Positions 61,710 through 64,000 of a stretch of DNA of 64,000 nt are shown piece by piece (position 1 is the first letter of the stretch; each line of letters starts with the position of its first letter). Where the stretch lies: NCBI RefSeq assembly GCF_019175385.1, contig NC_083344.1, positions 27,096,231 through 27,160,230 of the forward strand, written 5' to 3'. This stretch comes from Lycium barbarum. Lineage: Eukaryota > Streptophyta > Magnoliopsida > Solanales > Solanaceae. Under the pieces are notes generated by a model. The model was not told the DNA's origin. It saw only the letters and a program-made list of their open reading frames with translations, and made no database searches. A program made the translations under genes and the position numbers.

Positions 61710-63418
61710 TTATATCGTCGACGTTTCATCTTGAATCTCTTCCGGGGATTGGAACAAATGGGGGTACATGGATCTCATCTTCTCCTCTGCTTCCCAAGTC
61801 ATTTCTTCCCGGTTGTTGTTCCGCCATAGAACCTTGACTAAAGCAACCTCTTTACTCCGAAGCCTTCGCACTTGCCTATCTAGAACAGCAATAGGCACTT
61901 CTTCGTATGTTAGCTTCTCTGTCACTTGCACATCCTCTACCGGAACTATTCTTGTTGGGTCTCCAATGCACTTGCGGAGCATCGAAACATGGAATACTGG
62001 ATGGACCGATTCAAGCTCCGAAGGCAGTTTCAATTCATAAGCTGCCTGACCCACCTTATTAATGATTTCATAGGGTCCGATGTATCTAGGGCTTAACTTC
62101 CCTTTCTTGCCAAATCTCATCACCCCCTTCATCGGTGACACTTTCAGGAACACCCAATCGCCAACTTGAATTTCAGGTCTCGTCGGCGATTGTCTGCATA
62201 AGACTTTTAGCGGCTTTGGGCTGTTAGCAATCGATCTCGGATCACCTTAAGTTTTTCCACCGCTTGTTGGATCAATTCGAGGCCTATCAATTGTGCTTCT
62301 CCTATTTCAAACCATCCAACTGGAGATCTACATTTCCTTCCATATAAGGCCTCGTATGTAGCCATTTGAATGTTGGAATGATAGTTATTGTTATACGCAA
62401 ATTCAATTAGCGGTAAGTGATCATCCCAACTTCCACCGAAATCCAGTACACATGCTCGCAGCATATCCTCTAAGGTCTAAATAGTGCGCTCGGCTTGTCC
62501 ATCAGTCTGCGGGTGAAATGCCGTGCTAACCTTTACTTGAGTGCCTAGACCTTCTTGAAAAGACTTCCAAAACTTGGCTGTAAACTGTGCCCCTCTTTCT
62601 GTGATAATGGCCAAAGGAATTCCATGAAGTCGCACAATTTCCTTGAGATATAACCTCGCATAATCTTCGGCTGAGTAGGTAGTCCTAACTGGGAGAAAAT
62701 GGGCTGCTTTTGTCAATCTATCCACGATCACCCATATAGAATCATACTTCCCTCGTGAACGGGGTAATCCCACAACAAAATCCATGTTAATGATTTCCCA
62801 TTTCCACGTAGGAATTTCCATTGCTTGCAATAAACCTCCTGGCTTTTGATGCTCGGCCTTTACTTGCTGGCAATTCGGACATTGTGCCACAAATTCTGCT
62901 ATGTCTCGCTTCATGCCATCCCACCAATATATCAATTTAAGATCATGGTACATCTTGGTTGCACCTGGATGAATAGAATACCGGGAATAATGTGCTTCCT
63001 CTAAAACCCGTTGGCGCAAATTTTCCACATCCGGTACACATAGCGTGCCCCGATATCTAAGAATCCCATCTATGGAAACTTCAAACGGAGACTTTTCCTT
63101 TTCATGAGATAGATCTCGATAGCGGCTTAACTGGGAATCTTCATATTGTCGTTCCTTCACTTCTATATTCAAAGATGAAACTGTGGGGTCATTGATGCTA
63201 ATCCCTGCATCACCCGAATCCATTACACTTACTCCGAGATTTGCTAGTCGATGGAGCTCACGAGCCATTTCTTTCTTCTCTGAAGGAACTCCATGTAAAC
63301 TACCCATTGATCGACGTCTAAGTGCATCTGCTACTACATTTGCCTTTCCGGGGTGGTATAAAATATTCACATCGTAATCCTTCAGTAATTCTAACCATCG
63401 CCTCTGCCGCAGATTCAA
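61710..63418 (-). pseudogene. element B integrase and chromodomain-like end
   Basis: Zinc part [20 protein letters not shown], core Asp in INMDF, then ITERGAQF where C has ITDRGAQF (second catalytic Asp changed to Glu), and Glu in QTDGQAERTI. Stops: TAG at about 62474 (ERTI-stop, CAG in C) and TAA at 62207-62209 (QSR-stop, CAA in C). A one-base deletion near 62180 shifts the frame into the GDWVFLKV block. The C-terminal module VRRLRSKEVALVKVLWRNNN and TWEAEEKM ends at 61710. Confidence 0.9.
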
Positions 63419-63424
63419 CTCCTT

Positions 63425-64000
63425 CTATTTGAAAATATATTGAAGACTTTTGTGATCTGTATAAATGTCAACACGTACACCATACATATAATGTCTCCAT
63501 ATCTTCAAGGCATGAATAACCGCAGCTAATTCAAGATCATGAGTTGGATAATTCCTTTCATGTTTTCGCAACTGTCTTGAAGCATATGCAATAACCTTTC
63601 CATGCTGCATCAATACACATCCTAGTCCGACACCGGAAGAATCACAGTGTACGACATAGCCATATGACCCTTCTGGAAGTGTTAACACTGGGGCTGAGGT
63701 CAATTTATCTTTCAACTCTTGGAAGTTACGCTCACAAGCATCACTCCACTGGAATTTAGCTGACTTCTGTGTTAGTTTCATCAATGGAGTTGAAATAGAT
63801 GAGAAGCCCTCTACAAATCTTCTATAGTAGCCTGCCAGTCCGAGAAAACTACGAACTTCCCTGGGTGTTGTAGGCCTTGGCCATGTCTTCACCGCCTCAA
63901 TTTTCGGAGTGTCGACTCGAATGCCATCATCTAAAATAACATAACCCAGGAATGCCACAGAATTAAGCCAAAACTCGCACTTTGAAAACTTTGCATATAA
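63425..64000 (-). pseudogene. element B RT connection and RNase H (partial)
   Basis: Enters the window within the RT connection ([22 protein letters not shown]) and continues to RNase H with [20 protein letters not shown] and [15 protein letters not shown] follows QYIFK, at the same codon as the stop in element D. C has CAG there. The RT palm lies past the window end. Confidence 0.88.

Larger units (their letters stand above)
49170..64000 (-). mobile_element. Ty3/gypsy chromovirus B, runs off the window
   Basis: A minus-strand element of which the 3' LTR (49170-61506, interrupted by C), the purine tract and the pol region from integrase back to RT are inside the window. Gag and the 5' LTR lie past 64000. 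Protein blocks are nearly the same as in C, so B and C are close relatives. It inserted into LTR A, and C later inserted into B. Confidence 0.9.

Overview
The window looks like repeat-rich, gene-poor nuclear DNA of a eudicot plant. I infer this from a seven-exon WAT1-type transporter gene with GT-AG introns, Ty3/gypsy chromoviruses primed by initiator tRNA-Met, L1-type plant LINEs, and Stowaway-like MITEs. The style of the LTRs and MITEs resembles Solanaceae, but that is a guess from pattern and not a database result. Only one gene looks intact. No bacterial, organellar, CRISPR, rRNA or tRNA feature was seen.

Left third (1-23750): a possible gene tail (1-360), a solo LTR (971-3521), then a 3' LTR called here F (4547-22515) broken by two later insertions. 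The larger insertion is D, a complete minus-strand gypsy element (5245-17834, TSD TTTTG on both sides). D's own 3' LTR carries a further solo LTR (5751-8149). The second insertion in F is a minus-strand solo LTR, E (18417-21310). Part of another LTR family, X, follows (22516-23750).

Middle (23751-46503): a degenerate LTR, Y, holds solo LTR H (24114-27024, TSD TGCAA). An old LINE (LINE-2) is split by solo LTR X (27925-35308). X is itself split by a nearly full-length LINE-1 (28825-33826, 11-bp TSD). Next come tandem repeats, a possible MULE-like unit, a hAT-like MITE and a foldback hairpin. The single good gene is a WAT1-related EamA transporter (40981-44794, minus, 372 aa) with three Stowaway-like MITEs in its introns. 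A third LINE fragment ends at 46503.

Right (46504-64000): a three-level nest. LTR A (+) is interrupted by element B (minus, running off the window end). B's LTR is interrupted by complete element C (+, 49616-59601, TSD GGACG on both sides). A, B, C, D and the solo LTRs are related chromoviruses (probably the Tekay/Del clade) with 2.3-2.9 kb LTRs. All three visible polyproteins are broken, mostly by C-to-T type stop codons, and each has lost a different catalytic residue.

The most interesting signals lie inside the LTRs. Otherwise diverged LTR families share two 5' splice-site-like motifs, a branch point, and two adjacent hairpins just before a CAG acceptor. The second hairpin keeps its pairing while its sequence changes. 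Together these suggest a spliced leader encoded within the LTR and a structured 3' splice site. Two separate LTR insertions landed on the same arm of that hairpin in the same relative orientation. Upstream of the putative TATA box, LTRs carry clusters of short palindromes whose sequence is swapped between families.
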